The position numbers and the translations under genes were made by a program. Positions 41,914-50,298 of a DNA stretch of 64,000 nucleotides are shown one piece after another. The DNA is from Alistipes sp. UBA934. GTDB taxonomy: Bacteria > Bacteroidota > Bacteroidia > Bacteroidales > Rikenellaceae. Location of the stretch: positions 186,001-250,000 of the forward strand of contig DBDK01000003.1 in the NCBI GenBank assembly GCA_002293535.1. The letters run 5' to 3'. Each line of letters starts with the position of its first letter. Positions within the stretch are counted from its first letter, which is position 1. A model generated the notes under the pieces. That model was not told where the DNA came from, ran no database searches, and worked only from the letters and a program-made list of their open reading frames with translations.

Positions 41914-43161
41914 TTAGATTTTCTTGAAGATCACCGACGAGTTGTGGCCTCCGAAGCCGAAAGTGTTGCTCATCGCATAACGTACGTCGCGCTTTTGAGC
42001 TTTGTTCGGTGTAAGGTTGAGCTTGGGGTCGATGGCCGGATCGAGGTTTGCAAGGTTGATGGTAGGCGGTATGATACCTTCTGTAAGAGCCATTATCGCG
42101 GCTTGAGCTTCGATTGCACCGGCGGCACCCAGCAGGTGGCCGGTCATAGATTTTGTGGCCGAGATGTTCAATTTGTAGGCGTTTTCGCCAAAGAGTTTTT
42201 GGATGGCCATCAATTCAGGCAGGTCGCCCGCGGGGGTCGATGTGCCGTGAACATTGATATAGTCGATGTCGTTGGTGGTGACGCCTGCATCCTGCATCGC
42301 CATTCGCATCGCCAACATCGCCCCCTTGCCTTCGGGGTGGGGTGCGGCATAGTGGTAGGCATCGCCGCTGATGCCGCCGCCGACAAGTTCGGCGTAAGTT
42401 TTCGCTCCACGCGCCTTAGCGTGCTCGTACTCTTCAAGAATCAGTGCTCCGGCACCTTCGCCGATAACAAAGCCGTCGCGGTCCACATCGAAAGGTCTGG
42501 AGGCGGTTTTGGGGTCGTCATTTCGGGTGGAAAGGGCTTGCATAGAGTTGAAACCACCCACGGCGGGTTCGTTCACTCCGGCTTCCGAGCCGCCGGTGAT
42601 CATAATGTCGGCCACACCTTTGCGAATCCAGTTGAACGAGTCAATCAGTGCGTGGTTAGCCGAGGCACACGCCGAAACGGTGCAATAGTTAGGTCCCATA
42701 AAGCCGTATTTCATCGAGATGTAGCCGGCTGCAATGTCGGGGATCATCATCGTGATGAAAAACGGAGAGAAGCGCGGGGTTCCGTCGCCTGCGGCAAAGT
42801 TTTTCGTCTCCTCGAAGAACGATTTGAGGCCTCCGATTCCGGAGGCCCAAATCACTCCTGCCTTTTCTACATCGATCTTTTCCACGTCAAGGCCCGAATC
42901 ATCCATCGCTTGGGCGGCGGCTACAAGGGCGAACTGAGTGAAAAGGTCGTAGCGACGTACCTCTTTTCTTTCGAAATGGTCGGCACCGTCGTAATTTTTG
43001 ACTTCGCAGGCAAAGCGGGTCTTGAATTTTTCGGCATCGAAGCGCGTAATGGGGCCTGCGCCGCTCACGCCGTTCTGCAAATTACGAAAGTATTCGCCAA
43101 TCGTATTGCCGAGCGGGTTCAGCGTTCCCAAACCCGTTACTACAACTCTTCTTTCTGCCAT
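41914..43161 (-). CDS. fabF: beta-ketoacyl-ACP synthase II
   Basis: Elongating condensing enzyme of fatty acid synthesis. The 415 residues show the Cys-His-His triad: Cys in TVSACASANHALIDS (about 165), His in NVHGTSTPAGD (about 305) and His in SMTGHLLGAAGA (about 342), with the conserved lysine in ATKSMTGH. It starts 12 bases after acpP and the two are certainly co-transcribed. Confidence 0.98.
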   Translation of the reverse strand: MAERRVVVTGLGTLNPLGNTIGEYFRNLQNGVSGAGPITRFDAEKFKTRFACEVKNYDGADHFERKEVRRYDLFTQFALVAAAQAMDDSGLDVEKIDVEKAGVIWASGIGGLKSFFEETKNFAAGDGTPRFSPFFITMMIPDIAAGYISMKYGFMGPNYCTVSACASANHALIDSFNWIRKGVADIMITGGSEAGVNEPAVGGFNSMQALSTRNDDPKTASRPFDVDRDGFVIGEGAGALILEEYEHAKARGAKTYAELVGGGISGDAYHYAAPHPEGKGAMLAMRMAMQDAGVTTNDIDYINVHGTSTPAGDLPELMAIQKLFGENAYKLNISATKSMTGHLLGAAGAIEAQAAIMALTEGIIPPTINLANLDPAIDPKLNLTPNKAQKRDVRYAMSNTFGFGGHNSSVIFKKI

Positions 43162-43173
43162 CTTGATGATTTA

Positions 43174-43410
43174 TTACTTGGTTTTCTCTTCGATATAAGA
43201 GATTGCATCGCCTACGGTGGTGATTTTTTCGGCATCTTCGTCGGGAATCTGGATCGAGAATTCCTTTTCAAACTCCATAATAAGTTCTACGGTATCCAGT
43301 GAATCTGCGCCGAGATCATTGGTGAAGCTCGCTGCGGGCACGATTTCCGCTGCATCGACCGCGAGTTTGTTCTTGATAATTTCGACGACTTTTGAAGAGA
43401 CGTTAGACAT
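43174..43410 (-). CDS. acpP: acyl carrier protein
   Basis: Carrier of growing acyl chains. 78 acidic residues; the 4'-phosphopantetheine serine is in DLGADSLDTVELIMEFE (about 39). Start at MSNVSSKVVEII; an ATG-like codon 24 bases upstream is less likely. The gene has its own TAnnTTTG box at 43462-43455 and a leader of about 40 bases. Confidence 0.98.
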   Translation of the reverse strand: MSNVSSKVVEIIKNKLAVDAAEIVPAASFTNDLGADSLDTVELIMEFEKEFSIQIPDEDAEKITTVGDAISYIEEKTK

Positions 43411-43454
43411 AATTGTTAAGTTTTGGTTAAACAATAGTTTACTAAAATTTGGGG

Positions 43455-43462
43455 CAAAGATA
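43455..43462 (-). promoter_or_regulatory. predicted acpP operon promoter -7 box
   Basis: TATCTTTG on the minus strand fits TAnnTTTG, divergent from the purN box 12 bases away. Confidence 0.62.
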
Positions 43463-43474
43463 ACACATTTTTAT

Positions 43475-43482
43475 TACTTTTG
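43475..43482 (+). promoter_or_regulatory. predicted purN operon promoter -7 box
   Basis: TACTTTTG fits TAnnTTTG; leader of about 30 bases to the ATG at 43514. Confidence 0.58.
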
Positions 43483-43513
43483 ACACTTGAAATGTTTTTT
43501 TGAGAACATACCT

Positions 43514-44086
43514 ATGACACGCATCGGGATACTTGCTTCGGGCTCAGGCACTAACGCCGAAAAAATCATCGAACATTTTGCCAGCTCGGATATAGGGCGG
43601 GTTGTTTTTTTGGCTTCGGACAACCCTTCGGCTTTCGCTCTTGAGCGGGCGCGACGTCACGGAGTTCCCACTGCGGTGTTTTCTCGCGCCGAATTTACAA
43701 ATGGGGAGGCACCTCTTGCTGCTTTGAAAGCTGCGGGGGTGGACTATCTTGTGCTGGCGGGATTTTTGAGGCTGGTTCCGGCTAATATTTTGGCCGCTTT
43801 TCCCGATCGTGTTGTCAATATTCACCCTGCATTACTGCCGACTTATGGCGGTAAGGGGATGTATGGGGATCACGTTCACAGGGCGGTTATTGCGGCGGGC
43901 GAGAAGGAATCGGGCATCACGATCCATCGTGTGAATGAAAAATATGACGAGGGGGATATCGTTGCTCAGTTCCGTTGCCCCGTCTCTGCCGAAGATACTT
44001 CCGACACCCTCGCCGCAAAAATCCACGAGCTGGAGCACCGCCACTTTCCGGAAACCATTGAACAAGATATATTGAGAATAGTATGA
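43514..44086 (+). CDS. purN: phosphoribosylglycinamide formyltransferase PurN
   Basis: Formyl-THF-dependent step 3 of purine synthesis. The 190 residues have GILASGSGTNAEKI, FLRLVP, and the catalytic NIHPALLPTYGGKGMYG with His near 105, plus HRVNEKYDEGDIV. The TTG 27 bases upstream is not needed; MTRIGILASGSG fits the family. ATGA overlap with the next gene. Confidence 0.96.
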   Translation: MTRIGILASGSGTNAEKIIEHFASSDIGRVVFLASDNPSAFALERARRHGVPTAVFSRAEFTNGEAPLAALKAAGVDYLVLAGFLRLVPANILAAFPDRVVNIHPALLPTYGGKGMYGDHVHRAVIAAGEKESGITIHRVNEKYDEGDIVAQFRCPVSAEDTSDTLAAKIHELEHRHFPETIEQDILRIV

Positions 44087-44931
44087 AAACATTTTGGATA
44101 ATCTTATTCTGCACCGTTTTGCCGCTTGCGAGTTCAGCGCAGGAACGGATTTCGGGCCATACCTGTAACGCGCAAACCGGAGAGATTTTGCCCTATGCGA
44201 CGGTTGTTGTCAAAGGACGGAGCGCAGGTACAATTTCGGACAGGGACGGCTTGTTCGAGCTGACTGCTTCGCCGGCTGACACTATTTTATTCTCACACGT
44301 AGGGTTCCGCAGCGCGGTGCGCACGTTCGCCGAACTCGCCGAGGGTGGCCAAAAGGTTTTTCTCGAACCCGGTGAATATGAGATAGAAGAGATCGTTGTG
44401 ACCAACCGGAAAACTCGCGAGGTGAAGCTGGGGCATAGCTCCGGCGGAGTTCGTACGTTCGCCGCTCCGTTCTTTATGTCTCACGAGATCACGAAAGGCG
44501 ATCGCGTAGGAAAAGAACTCGGAACCGTAATAAACATCAAGCACGACACCAGGATACTGTCTCTCGGTATGTTGATCTCGTTCAATAAATATGAATCGGC
44601 AAAATTCAGGGTGTCGTTCTATGCTATGGATGGCGAAACACCCGGCGAATTGGTTGTTAATGAAAATATTACGTTTGAACTGAAAGATGGTGCCAGAGAT
44701 TGGTTCGAGCTCGACCTCACTCCGTATAACATTTGGCTGGACGGCGGACAGGAGGTGCTTGTTACGCTGACACTGCTCGACGAAAAGGGGGCCGAAGGAC
44801 CTAATATGTTCTCTGTGAACGCAGCTCTGATGTCGGGGAAGGGTATATTCAAAAGAGATGTCGGCGATCGGGAATGGGAGAGAATAGGCGGCACGATGAC
44901 TCTGTTTTTGAATGGTAGAATTTATCTGTAA
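44083..44931 (+). CDS. exported protein with carboxypeptidase-D-like regulatory domain
   Basis: 282 residues: signal peptide to about SSAQ (20), then a beta-sandwich of the CarboxypepD_reg-like type common in Bacteroidota surface proteins (ISGHTCNAQTGEILPYATVVVKGRSAGTISDRDGLFEL, IEEIVVT). The C-terminal 150 residues form an unrecognised beta-rich domain (FRVSFYAMDGETPGELV...WFELDLTPYNIWLDGGQEVLVTLTL). Unlike TonB-dependent receptors it has no plug or barrel. It may be a cell-surface or periplasmic binding protein. Coupled to purN and followed by pepE after 5 bases. Confidence 0.8.
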   Translation: MKTFWIILFCTVLPLASSAQERISGHTCNAQTGEILPYATVVVKGRSAGTISDRDGLFELTASPADTILFSHVGFRSAVRTFAELAEGGQKVFLEPGEYEIEEIVVTNRKTREVKLGHSSGGVRTFAAPFFMSHEITKGDRVGKELGTVINIKHDTRILSLGMLISFNKYESAKFRVSFYAMDGETPGELVVNENITFELKDGARDWFELDLTPYNIWLDGGQEVLVTLTLLDEKGAEGPNMFSVNAALMSGKGIFKRDVGDREWERIGGTMTLFLNGRIYL

Positions 44932-44936
44932 AAAAT

Positions 44937-45662
44937 ATGAAACTTCTTCTGATCTCCAACTCGACGACGGCCGGCCAGCCCTATTTGCAATGGCCGATAG
45001 AACACATTCGAGAATTCTTGAACCGAGGGCGAGACGGTGCCCAGAGGGTACGCTCGGTGGCATTCGTGCCTTACGCGGCAGTGAAGTTCTCCTATGACGA
45101 ATATGAAGGTAAGGTGCAAAAAGCTTTCGATTCGCTGGGTGTGGAGGTACGTTCGGTGCACCGCTTGGCGGACCCGGTGGCGGCGATTCGTGAGGCGGAA
45201 GCGGTGTGCGTGGGGGGCGGAAACACTTTTGCGCTACTGAAAAAGATGCAGGAACAGGGGCTTGTGGAGGCTATTCGTAAAGCGGTTGAGCACGGTGTGC
45301 CTTACGTGGGCTGGAGCGCAGGAAGCAACGTGTGCTGTCCCACGATCCGAACAACCAACGATATGCCGATCGTCGAGCCTGAGTCGTTCGAGGCGGTAGG
45401 AGCGGTGCCTTTTCAGATAAATCCGCACTACCTGGACGCCCACCCCGATGGCCACGCAGGCGAAACGCGCGAACAACGCATCGAAGAATTTCTTGTGGCC
45501 AACCCCGGAGTCTACGTTGCCGGACTGCGTGAGGGGTGTCTGTTGCGTGTTGAGGGTAGGAAGCTTGAACTGATTGGAGGGCGGCCTTTGCGCGTTTTCC
45601 GTGCGGGCGATGTTCCGCGTGAAATTTCTGCCGGCGAAGATATGTCGTTTCTATGGGGCTGA
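44937..45662 (+). CDS. pepE: dipeptidase E (S51)
   Basis: Cytoplasmic serine peptidase for Asp-X dipeptides. 241 residues with the nucleophile motif VGWSAGSNVCCPTIRTTNDMPIV (Ser about 124), GGGNTFALLKKM, and INPHYLDAHP holding the histidine of the triad. Length and motifs match PepE. Overlaps yraN by 10 bases. Together with DPP4 and DPP7 in this window it suits a peptide-using life style. Confidence 0.95.
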   Translation: MKLLLISNSTTAGQPYLQWPIEHIREFLNRGRDGAQRVRSVAFVPYAAVKFSYDEYEGKVQKAFDSLGVEVRSVHRLADPVAAIREAEAVCVGGGNTFALLKKMQEQGLVEAIRKAVEHGVPYVGWSAGSNVCCPTIRTTNDMPIVEPESFEAVGAVPFQINPHYLDAHPDGHAGETREQRIEEFLVANPGVYVAGLREGCLLRVEGRKLELIGGRPLRVFRAGDVPREISAGEDMSFLWG

Positions 45663-46009
45663 CACAAAAAATAGGCACGGCCGGCGAGGATGCTGCGGCG
45701 GAGTGGTTGCAGGGAGAGGGATTCGAGGTCATAGAGAGGAACTGGCGAAACGGGCCTTACGAGATAGACATCGTGGCTGTGTGCGGAGAGGTGCTCCATT
45801 TTGTGGAAGTCAAGACGCGTGATGAAGATGGATTTCAGTCGCCCGAAGATGCTATGACCGCTGCTAAGCAGCGGTCGTTTCGCCACGCTGTGAGGGATTA
45901 TCTCGCGTTGCATCCCTCGGAACTGGAGCCTCAACTCGATCTTGTTGCGGTGAACAGCACGACAGGAGAGGTGCGATATATTCCTTTCGCCGTTATTTCT
46001 CGCTGGTAG
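45653..46009 (+). CDS. yraN: YraN family protein (UPF0102)
   Basis: 118 residues with the endonuclease-like core GTAGEDAAAEWLQGEGF, EIDIVAVCGEVLHFVEVKTR (E-x-D and V-E-V-K). Family function is unproven. In many bacteria it lies by rnhB or rsmI; here it ends a purN-pepE operon. Converges with proA without a gap. Confidence 0.93.
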   Translation: MGLTQKIGTAGEDAAAEWLQGEGFEVIERNWRNGPYEIDIVAVCGEVLHFVEVKTRDEDGFQSPEDAMTAAKQRSFRHAVRDYLALHPSELEPQLDLVAVNSTTGEVRYIPFAVISRW

Positions 46010-47272
46010 TTAATACCGGACTTGTCCGTCACCGCGGATGATATATTTATAGGTGGTGAGTTCGGGAAGCGCCATAGGACCGCGGGCGTGGAGTTTCTGG
46101 GTGCTGATACCGATCTCGGCGCCGAATCCGAACTGAGCCCCATCTGTGAAGGCAGTGGAAACATTAGTGTAAACGCACGCCGCATCGACCCGCGCAGCGA
46201 ACTCCTCGGCGGTTGCAGAATTTTCGGTAACGATAGCCTCGCTGTGGCGCGACGAATAACGCGAGATGTGCCCCAGAGCCTCATCCAACGAATCGACGAC
46301 CCGAACGGACATCTTGTAATCCAAAAACTCCGTGCCGAAACTTTCAGGGGTCGTGTGGGCGAGAAAGGGGTAAGGTTCGTCGGAAGTTGAGGAATGGTCA
46401 GCGCCGGATAGAGCGGCGTGGGAGCGCGGATCGGCGTAAATAGTGACGTTTTGAGTAGCGAGCGGAGCACACAAAGCAGGCAGGTCGGCCAGACGGGAAG
46501 AGTGGATCAGCAGCGTGTCGAGCGCATTGCAAACACTCACGCGGCGGGTTTTGGCGTTGAAAACGATCGCCGCACCCTTGGCGAGATCGCCCTCGGAATC
46601 GAAATATGTGTGGCAGATGCCGGCGCCGGTTTCGATAATCGGCACGCGCGAATGGTCTCTGACATAGTCGATCAGAGCAGACGAGCCACGCGGAATAACC
46701 ACATCTACCAGGCCCACGGCATTAAGGAGCTCTTCGGTCGCCTCGCGCTCGGCAGGCAACAGGGTCACTACATCGGGATTCAGCCCCTCGGCGGCGATCA
46801 CGTCGCGCAACAGGCCCACGATCGCTTCGTTAGAGTGGCGAGCATCGCTACCACCCTTCAAAAGGCAGGCATTGGAGCTCTTGAAACAGAGCGCGAAGAC
46901 GTCGAAACTGACATTGGGTCGCGCTTCATAGATTACGCCCACTATCCCGAACGGTACCCTAACCTTGCTGATAATCATTCCGTTTGGCCGAGTCGTTTGG
47001 GAAAGCACTTCGCCAACGGGAGAGGGCAGAGCGGCAACGTTACGAATATCCTCTGCGATGGCCTCGATGCGTTGGGGAGTGAGCAACAGTCGATCGCGCA
47101 TAGGATTAGACGGCTCCATTTGCGCGAGATCGTGTTCGTTGGCAGCTAAAATCTCGCCGGAGCGTCGTACGGTTTCTTCCGCAACGCGTAATAAAACTCG
47201 GTTGAGCATCGCCTCGTCCAAAAGCGCCAACTCCTGCGAAGCGCGGCGGGCCCGCTCGAAGATCGTCCTCAT
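46010..47272 (-). CDS. proA: glutamate-5-semialdehyde dehydrogenase (gamma-glutamyl phosphate reductase)
   Basis: Second step of proline synthesis. The 420 residues show KVRVPFGIVGVIYEARPNVSFD, the SNACLLKGGSDARHSN region, VSVCNALDTLLIH with the catalytic Cys (about 255) and GPMALPELTTYKYIIRGDGQVR near the end. Overlaps proB by 4 bases. The three proline genes proC-proB-proA form one operon. Confidence 0.97.
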   Translation of the reverse strand: MRTIFERARRASQELALLDEAMLNRVLLRVAEETVRRSGEILAANEHDLAQMEPSNPMRDRLLLTPQRIEAIAEDIRNVAALPSPVGEVLSQTTRPNGMIISKVRVPFGIVGVIYEARPNVSFDVFALCFKSSNACLLKGGSDARHSNEAIVGLLRDVIAAEGLNPDVVTLLPAEREATEELLNAVGLVDVVIPRGSSALIDYVRDHSRVPIIETGAGICHTYFDSEGDLAKGAAIVFNAKTRRVSVCNALDTLLIHSSRLADLPALCAPLATQNVTIYADPRSHAALSGADHSSTSDEPYPFLAHTTPESFGTEFLDYKMSVRVVDSLDEALGHISRYSSRHSEAIVTENSATAEEFAARVDAACVYTNVSTAFTDGAQFGFGAEIGISTQKLHARGPMALPELTTYKYIIRGDGQVRY

Positions 47273-48054
47273 TTTTGCGCCGGGATGAAGTGTGTGAACG
47301 GCACGAGGGAAGAGTCGCGATGCAGGACGATGTCGGTCAGGATATTGGGCCGTTTGCCGTTGGCTATGATCACCTCGGTCCCAGAGGCGGCTACTTCGCG
47401 CGCAATACGGCTTTTGGTGAGCATCCCTCCGCGTCCGGACGATGAGCGCGACGTTTGAATATACGTGGAAAGATCGCTATTCGGCGAGACCTCACGGATG
47501 AGTTCGGAGGCGGGATCATCGGGCGAGCCGGTATAAACGCCGTCAATGTTACTGAGGATTACCAATAAATCCACCCCCATCATTTTCGCCATCAATCCCG
47601 AAAGCTCGTCGTTATCCGTGAACATCAATTCGGTTATGGAGATGGTGTCGTTCTCATTGACGATCGGCACTACGCCATTGGCCAGCATCACCTCCATACA
47701 GTTCTTCTGGTTGAGGAAAGCCTCCTCGCTTCCCAGACTCTCCTTGGTGGTGAGCACCTGGCCGCAGACGATGCCCTGGTCGCGGAAGAGATTATAGTAG
47801 CGGTCGATGAGTTTGATCTGTCCCACTGCGGAGAACAATTGGCGAGACGATACGTCGTCCAGTTCGCCATCGACCCTGCCTGCGAGTTCGCCCCGTCCCG
47901 AAGCCACAGCCCCCGACGTGACGACGATCACTTGCACTCCCGCTTTCCACAACTCGGCCACCTGATCGACCAATCCGCCTACGGCTCCCGAATCGAGCGT
48001 GCCGTCCGGACGGGTGAGAACGTTGCTGCCGATCTTGACGACCACACGACGCAT
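47269..48054 (-). CDS. proB: glutamate 5-kinase, short form
   Basis: First step of proline synthesis. 261 residues from MRRVVVKIGSNVL; an ATG 27 bases upstream overlaps the proC end and is less typical. Family motifs are VVTSGAVASGRGEL, FSAVGQIKLIDRYYNLF, ENDTISITELMFTDNDELSGLMA and GRGGMLTKSRIA. It has only the amino-acid kinase domain and lacks the C-terminal PUA domain of E. coli ProB (367 residues). Confidence 0.95.
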   Translation of the reverse strand: MRRVVVKIGSNVLTRPDGTLDSGAVGGLVDQVAELWKAGVQVIVVTSGAVASGRGELAGRVDGELDDVSSRQLFSAVGQIKLIDRYYNLFRDQGIVCGQVLTTKESLGSEEAFLNQKNCMEVMLANGVVPIVNENDTISITELMFTDNDELSGLMAKMMGVDLLVILSNIDGVYTGSPDDPASELIREVSPNSDLSTYIQTSRSSSGRGGMLTKSRIAREVAASGTEVIIANGKRPNILTDIVLHRDSSLVPFTHFIPAQK

Positions 48055-48070
48055 ATATTCCTCTGCCCTT

Positions 48071-48886
48071 CTATTTTCCACTCTTGTAGCTCTCTCTGAT
48101 GCCGGCGATGATCGAACTGGAGAAACCGTTCTCTTCCATTGCGTTCAGTCCCCTGATAGTGAATCCTCCGGGAGTGATCACGCGGTCTATCTCAACTTCG
48201 GGGTGCTGGCCGTTTTCGTAGAGCAGTTTTATGGCACCCTTGACCGTTTGCAGCACGATGGTGTGGGCTTCGGGAGCACTAAAACCAGCCTCGATTGCAC
48301 CGTTCATCGCTGCACGTACGTATCTCATAATGTATGCTATGCCACACGACCCGACGGCCATTGCGGCGCCGAGTAGGCGTTCGGGAACGACCATCGTTTG
48401 TCCCATCTCGCTGAAAATCGTTTCGGCCAGCTTTATCTGGGCGGCATTGGCGTTTCTGGAGGCGATGAAGGTCATACTTTCACCGATCGCGATTGCGATA
48501 TTGACCATAATGCGGAAATGGACGAAATCCAACTTCTCGGCATTGTCCCTGCCCTCGGTGAGCATCTTGTCCATATCGTCGAAACTTATTCCCGCCACGG
48601 CCGAAAAAAGTATCTGTCGGTCGAAGTCCACCCAGTCGCGCCCTTCGGCTATGACATTGGCCACCGAATGAGGTTTGACCGCAAGGATCATAATGTCAGC
48701 ACTTTGAACTCCCTTTTTCAGATCGTTCGTCAATATGAACGGCAGGCCAGTGGCTCTCATTTTTTCGAGAGCGTTAGGGTTGTGATCGACGCACGTGATG
48801 TCCTCGGCATTGATAAACGTTCCGTTTGCCATCCCTACTGCAATCGCTCCACCCAGATTGCCCGCTCCGATAATTGTTGCTTTCAT
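48071..48886 (-). CDS. proC: pyrroline-5-carboxylate reductase
   Basis: Last step of proline synthesis. 271 residues with the NAD(P) motif IIGAGNLGGAIAVGM, ILAVKPHSV and the C-terminal ITPGGFTIRGLNAMEENGFSSSI signature. First gene of the operon; its promoter region is a mirror image of that of eno. Confidence 0.95.
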   Translation of the reverse strand: MKATIIGAGNLGGAIAVGMANGTFINAEDITCVDHNPNALEKMRATGLPFILTNDLKKGVQSADIMILAVKPHSVANVIAEGRDWVDFDRQILFSAVAGISFDDMDKMLTEGRDNAEKLDFVHFRIMVNIAIAIGESMTFIASRNANAAQIKLAETIFSEMGQTMVVPERLLGAAMAVGSCGIAYIMRYVRAAMNGAIEAGFSAPEAHTIVLQTVKGAIKLLYENGQHPEVEIDRVITPGGFTIRGLNAMEENGFSSSIIAGIRESYKSGK

Positions 48887-48890
48887 AATT

Positions 48891-48939
48891 TTTTTGTATG
48901 TTTGCGCTGGAAAAAATTCAACTTACAAACATACAAAAA
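48891..48939. promoter_or_regulatory. mirror-image proC/eno promoter region
   Basis: A perfect 14-bp inverted repeat, TTTTTGTATGTTTG (48891-48904) and its complement (48926-48939), has a 21-base spacer. Each arm holds a TATGTTTG box: on the plus strand for eno (48897-48904) and on the minus strand for proC (48933-48926). Both genes begin directly outside the arms. Confidence 0.75.
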
Positions 48940-48941
48940 TT

Positions 48942-50243
48942 ATGCAAATTGTATCCGTACACGCAAGAGAAATTCTCGATTCGCGTGGAAATCCCACCAT
49001 TGAAGTAGAAGTTGCCACAGTTTCGGGCGCATTTGGTCGTGCCGCAGTTCCCAGCGGAGCTTCTACAGGCGAAAACGAAGCACTCGAACTTAGGGACGGC
49101 GATAAGAGTCGCTACTTGGGCAAGGGCGTCACCAAGGCCGTTGCAAATGTGAACGATATCATCGCTCCGGAGGTAATCGGAATGAGCGTGACCGATCAGG
49201 TGGGTATCGACCATCTGATGATCGCGTTGGACGGCACTCCCACCAAGAGTAAACTCGGTGCAAATGCCATCTTGGGTGTTTCGCTGGCCGTGGCTCGTGC
49301 CGCTGCCGACTACTTCGGTGTGCCCCTCTATCGCTATATCGGTGGCACTAACGCCAAGACATTGCCCGTGCCGATGATGAACATCATCAACGGTGGCTCG
49401 CACTCCGATGCTCCCATCGCATTTCAGGAATTTATGATCCGTCCCGTGGGTGCCTGCTGCTTCAAAGAAGGTCTGAGGATGGGTGCCGAAGTGTTCCACG
49501 CCCTCAAGAAGGTGTTGCACGATCGCAACCTGAGCACCGCTGTGGGTGATGAGGGAGGGTTTGCTCCTGCCTTGGCCGGAACCGAAGACGCACTGGAGTC
49601 GATCATCACTGCAATCAAGGCCGCCGGTTACAAACCCGGTCGCAAAGAAGAGGGCGGTCAGGTGTCGATCGGTCTGGACTGTGCTTCGAGCGAGTTCTAC
49701 AAGGACGGTGTCTATAATTATGCCAAGTTCGAAGGAGACAAGGGTGCGAAACGCTCTTCGGCCGAACAGGTGAAGTTCCTCGCCGATCTCGTTAGCAAAT
49801 ATCCTATTGACTCTATTGAAGACGGTATGAGCGAAAACGACTGGGACGGCTGGAAACAGCTTACCGATGCTTTGGGCGGCAAGTGCCAGTTGGTGGGCGA
49901 CGACCTTTTCGTGACCAATGTGGACTTCCTCAAGAAGGGTATCGAGATGGGTTGTGCAAACTCGATTCTCATTAAGGTAAACCAGATCGGCTCACTCACC
50001 GAAACTTTGGACGCTATTGAAATGGCTCACCGCGCCGGCTATACTTCGGTAACTTCGCACCGTTCGGGCGAAACGGAGGACAGCACGATCGCCGACATCG
50101 CCGTGGCTACCAATTCGGGTCAGATCAAGACCGGTTCGATGTCGCGCTCCGACCGTATGGCCAAGTACAACCAACTCCTTCGCATCGAAGAAGAGCTGGG
50201 CAGCGAAGCGATTTACGGCTATACCAAGATTTACAAGAAGTAG
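48942..50243 (+). CDS. eno: enolase
   Basis: 2-phosphoglycerate dehydratase of glycolysis. 433 residues from MQIVSVHAREILDSRGNPT. Family motifs are GASTGENEALELRD, LPVPMMNIINGGSHSD, GDEGGFAPAL, SIEDGMSENDWDGW, GDDLFVTN, IKVNQIGSLTET and TSHRSGETEDSTIADIAV. Codon use favours C-ending codons, as in gapA, consistent with high expression. Confidence 0.99.
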   Translation: MQIVSVHAREILDSRGNPTIEVEVATVSGAFGRAAVPSGASTGENEALELRDGDKSRYLGKGVTKAVANVNDIIAPEVIGMSVTDQVGIDHLMIALDGTPTKSKLGANAILGVSLAVARAAADYFGVPLYRYIGGTNAKTLPVPMMNIINGGSHSDAPIAFQEFMIRPVGACCFKEGLRMGAEVFHALKKVLHDRNLSTAVGDEGGFAPALAGTEDALESIITAIKAAGYKPGRKEEGGQVSIGLDCASSEFYKDGVYNYAKFEGDKGAKRSSAEQVKFLADLVSKYPIDSIEDGMSENDWDGWKQLTDALGGKCQLVGDDLFVTNVDFLKKGIEMGCANSILIKVNQIGSLTETLDAIEMAHRAGYTSVTSHRSGETEDSTIADIAVATNSGQIKTGSMSRSDRMAKYNQLLRIEEELGSEAIYGYTKIYKK

Positions 50244-50266
50244 TCGGATTTTGGTTATGCACAACG

Positions 50267-50298
50267 AAAGAGGCCCGGTTTCAACCGGGCCTCTTTTA
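50267..50298 (+). terminator. strong terminator after eno
   Basis: AAAGAGGCCCGG-tttcaa-CCGGGCCTCTTTTATT: a perfect stem of 12-14 bp with a very small loop, flanked by A and T runs, so it can work on both strands. It lies between eno and the converging gene at 50299. Confidence 0.92.

Noticed and set aside
41887..43302. Open frame of 471 codons on the plus strand
   Set aside because: It is antisense to fabF and acpP and has no start context or family similarity; G+C-rich codon bias on the real strand opens it.
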